Positions 7,116 through 8,432 of a stretch of DNA of 8,432 bases are shown here, piece after piece. The position numbers and the translations under genes are program-made. This DNA comes from an uncultured Actinomycetes bacterium (lineage in GTDB: Bacteria > Actinomycetota > Actinomycetes > S36-B12), in contig CAINGG010000425.1 of the NCBI GenBank assembly GCA_903848435.1, positions 1 to 8,432 on the forward strand. Reading direction: 5' to 3'. The notes under the pieces are model-generated. The model did not search any database. It was not told the origin of the DNA and was given only the letters and a program-made list of their open reading frames with translations. Position 1 is the first letter of the stretch. Every line of letters begins with the position of its first letter.

Positions 7116-7121
7116 GCGTCA

Positions 7122-7127
7122 AGGTTA
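7122..7127 (-). promoter_or_regulatory. Probable -10 box of a leaderless serS promoter
   Basis: On the - strand, TAACCT is followed by six bases (TGACGC) and then the GTG start of serS at 7115. This is the spacing at which transcription would start on the first base of the start codon. There is no Shine-Dalgarno before the GTG, which fits a leaderless mRNA. A -35 match is not evident. Confidence 0.6.
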
Positions 7128-7162
7128 GAGGTAGAGCCCGTCGCTTCTTCTTGCGGTCCCGA

Positions 7163-7174
7163 CTGAACGTTCAG
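7163..7174. promoter_or_regulatory. Perfect 12-bp palindrome, possible operator
   Basis: CTGAACGTTCAG is a perfect palindrome in the divergent serS/SET intergenic region. It lies about 36 bp upstream of the putative serS -10 box. It also sits between a possible TTGCGG -35 (7151-7156) and GATAGG -10 (7174-7179), separated by 17 bp, for the SET gene. The TGAAC-GTTCA core resembles operators of TetR-family repressors. No regulator gene is present in the window, so the bound protein is unknown. Confidence 0.45.
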
Positions 7175-7177
7175 ATA

Positions 7178-7226
7178 GGACGAGCGATTTCCCTTCGTGT
7201 GCGCGGCGTGGCACACTCGCTCGTCC
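7178..7226. repeat. Nested inverted repeat upstream of the SET gene
   Basis: GGACGAGCGA (7178-7187) pairs perfectly with TCGCTCGTCC (7217-7226). Inside, GTGTGC (7197-7202) pairs with GCACAC (7211-7216), closing an 8-nt loop. The right arms are directly adjacent, so the two stems (10 + 6 bp) stack with a 9-nt bulge on the left only. It lies 34 nt before the TTG start and clear of the ribosome binding site. It could be a leader structure or a protein-binding dyad. Confidence 0.55.
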
Positions 7227-7248
7227 GTGCCCGATTCCCCGGGGTATC

Positions 7249-7255
7249 GAGGAGG
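7249..7255 (+). promoter_or_regulatory. Strong ribosome binding site that fixes a TTG start
   Basis: GAGGAGG lies 5 nt before TTG at 7261. This is the strongest Shine-Dalgarno in the window, and it decides the otherwise uncommon TTG start of the SET-domain gene. Confidence 0.75.
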
Positions 7256-7260
7256 TTCCG

Positions 7261-7761
7261 TTGGATTACTGCTGGCTCACTCCCAAGGCGCAGGCGCGGC
7301 CTGCAGGCGACAAGGGCTGGGGCTCGTTCACTACCGAGACCATTGCCAAAGGCGAGACCGTGGCGGCATTCGGCGGCTGGGTCGTCACCCACGGCCAGCT
7401 CGAGACCATGTCGCTGGACCGCCAGCACCGGTCGATCCAGATCGACGCCGACCTCTACCTCGTCTCCGACGAGACCCCCGAGCCCGGCGACATGCTCAAC
7501 CACTCCTGCGAGCCCAACTGCGGCCTGGCCGGCTCGCAGATCCTCGTGGCCATGCGCGAGATCGCGCCCGGCGAGGAGCTGTCCTTCGACTACGCCATGT
7601 GCGACGCCAGCGACTACGACGAGTTCCGCTGCCTGTGCGGCGCGACGACGTGCCGCGGCGTTGTCACGGGGTCGGACTGGCGCCGTCCGGATTTGCAGGC
7701 GAAGTACGCCGGGTGGTTCTCTCCCTATCTCGTCAGCCGCATCTCCGCCCTGACGCCGTAG
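7261..7761 (+). CDS. SET-domain protein lysine methyltransferase with post-SET zinc motif
   Basis: A 166-aa stand-alone SET protein, starting at TTG. The SET family transfers methyl from S-adenosylmethionine to protein lysines. Visible elements are the N-terminal SAM loop GDKGWGSF (16-23); TIAKGETVAAFGG (28-39); the signature MLNHSCEPNC (78-87), which contains the family's NHSCxPN; and EELSFDY (105-111) with the catalytic-region tyrosine Y111. Next is a post-SET CLCGATTC (C124, C126, C131; CxCx4C). In eukaryotic SUV39-type enzymes those three cysteines and the one in NHSC bind a zinc ion that completes the active site; all four are present here (C83, C124, C126, C131). No pre-SET domain or targeting module exists. 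The bacterial substrate is unknown; HU-like or ribosomal proteins are only guesses. It is transcribed divergently from serS and in line with the GNAT gene. Confidence 0.9.
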   Translation: MDYCWLTPKAQARPAGDKGWGSFTTETIAKGETVAAFGGWVVTHGQLETMSLDRQHRSIQIDADLYLVSDETPEPGDMLNHSCEPNCGLAGSQILVAMREIAPGEELSFDYAMCDASDYDEFRCLCGATTCRGVVTGSDWRRPDLQAKYAGWFSPYLVSRISALTP

Positions 7762-7769
7762 CTCCCGCG

Positions 7770-7775
7770 TAGCCT
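7770..7775 (+). promoter_or_regulatory. Probable -10 box of a leaderless promoter for the GNAT gene
   Basis: TAGCCT is followed by six bases (GTGGGC) and then GTG at 7782. This is the same layout as at serS. No Shine-Dalgarno is visible. It would allow the GNAT gene to be transcribed independently of the SET gene, which ends 8 bp before this box. Confidence 0.55.
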
Positions 7776-7781
7776 GTGGGC

Positions 7782-8432
7782 GTGCTGCCCCCGGGTTACA
7801 CCGCGCGTCCCCTCGAATTCCACGAGGTCGACGGATTCCTCGACGGTCCCGACGTCGATCTGGCCTATGAGGTTGTCTGCGCCGCGGACGTCGGCGTTCT
7901 TGCTGTGGCAGAGGCCAGCCGTGAGTCGGTGCGCTCCAATCTCATCAATCCCGACGCCGCCACCGGCGAGCATCGACTCGTCTCCACAGCGGGCGGCGAC
8001 CCTGTTGCCCTGCTCATGATCGAGAAGGACACGGCCGCCAAGACCATCTACGTCGATTCCTACGCCGCTCCCACCCACGGGCGCCTCCTGCTGTCACCCC
8101 TCGTGGCCATGGGACTCGACGCCGCAGCACGCCTCAAGGACGGCGAGGACTGGAAGATCGAAGCGGGCGCCTTCGAGCAGGACGAGGTGTACCGAGACGT
8201 TCTCGAGGCCGCTGGCTTTCATGAGGTACGCCGTTTCTGGCACATGCACATCGACCTAGAACGCGATCACCTGACACCGCCCGAGCCTCCCGCGGGCGTG
8301 ACTCTCACCGTCGCCGACTCCGACGCCGATCGCCGTTTGCTGCATCGCCTGGATGAGGTGGCCTTCGCCGATCACTTCGGCTTCGTACCCCACCCCTATG
8401 ACGACTGGATCTCGTGGTTCGCCGATCAGATC
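7782..8432 (+). CDS. GNAT-family N-acetyltransferase, probably tandem-domain; 3' end outside window
   Basis: An open frame of 217 codons without a stop, running off the right edge. The start is taken as GTG 7782 (MLPPGYTARPLEFHEVDGFLD) because of the leaderless promoter; GTG at 7776 is an in-frame alternative. The first domain (residues about 5-170) has the GNAT layout. A strand (RLVSTAGGDPVALLMIE) leads to a degenerate acetyl-CoA loop (THGRLLLSPL, lacking the usual RxxGxG), then a helix, and then the C-terminal VYRDVLEAAGFHEVRRFWHMHIDL. That end is characteristic of GNATs. A second domain starts near GVTLTVADSDADRRLLHRLDEVAFADHFGF and is cut by the window. Tandem GNATs of the MshD type, with one degraded domain, are common in actinobacteria. 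The acyl acceptor cannot be predicted. It lies 20 nt after the SET gene stop. Confidence 0.82.
   Translation, partial: MLPPGYTARPLEFHEVDGFLDGPDVDLAYEVVCAADVGVLAVAEASRESVRSNLINPDAATGEHRLVSTAGGDPVALLMIEKDTAAKTIYVDSYAAPTHGRLLLSPLVAMGLDAAARLKDGEDWKIEAGAFEQDEVYRDVLEAAGFHEVRRFWHMHIDLERDHLTPPEPPAGVTLTVADSDADRRLLHRLDEVAFADHFGFVPHPYDDWISWFADQI

Noticed and set aside
7725..8078. - strand open frame (117 codons) at the right end
   Set aside because: It lies opposite the SET end and the GNAT gene; Gly/Asp-rich shadow sequence with no domain.
1..8432. Mobile elements, CRISPR arrays, tRNA or rRNA genes, defence islands
   Set aside because: No transposase or integrase motifs, no regularly spaced repeats, no cloverleaf with CCA-type end and no rRNA-like sequence were seen; gene content and composition look uniform.

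Overview
This window is a compact, very GC-rich piece of bacterial chromosome, most likely from an actinobacterium. The reasons are the strong G/C bias at third codon positions, the frequent GTG and TTG starts, the putative leaderless TANNNT-N6-GTG promoters, the weak Shine-Dalgarno signals, and the gene types: an RCK-type K+ channel, a PIG3-type quinone oxidoreductase and a tandem GNAT. I cannot name the genus. No phage, transposon, CRISPR or defence locus is visible. The content looks like ordinary housekeeping and metabolic chromosome with a few uncommon genes.

Layout from left to right. (1) Positions 3-2438 form a + strand run: the 3' end of a moeA-like molybdopterin molybdotransferase, a two-TM K+ channel with a cytosolic TrkA-N/RCK domain, and a PIG3-type NAD(P)H:quinone oxidoreductase packed 1 nt behind the channel gene. 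(2) On the - strand, a Cof-type HAD phosphatase (2422-3345) overlaps the 3' end of the quinone oxidoreductase gene by 17 bp. (3) A divergent gap of about 100 bp leads into a stand-alone trpB2-type tryptophan synthase beta-like gene (3449-4816, + strand). It ends in a strong nested hairpin (4828-4867). (4) On the - strand, serS (7115-5811) is translationally coupled through a 1-nt TGATG overlap to a proline/threonine-rich lipoprotein of unknown function (5811-4933). (5) A 145-bp divergent intergenic region holds a perfect 12-bp palindrome and a nested inverted repeat. It separates serS from a small SET-domain protein methyltransferase gene (7261-7761, TTG start). (6) The window ends inside a tandem-GNAT acetyltransferase gene (from 7782, open at the right edge).

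The genes do not form one pathway. serS is essential translation machinery. TrpB2 joins indole to serine (or phosphoserine in some relatives) outside a trp operon. The channel and the quinone oxidoreductase probably share a transcript. The most notable items are the SET protein, which has the complete eukaryote-style NHSCxPN plus post-SET CxCx4C zinc cysteine set; the palindrome and dyad in its upstream region; the serS-lipoprotein coupling; the orphan TrpB2; and the repeated leaderless promoter layout. I did not find a clear previously undescribed multi-gene system.
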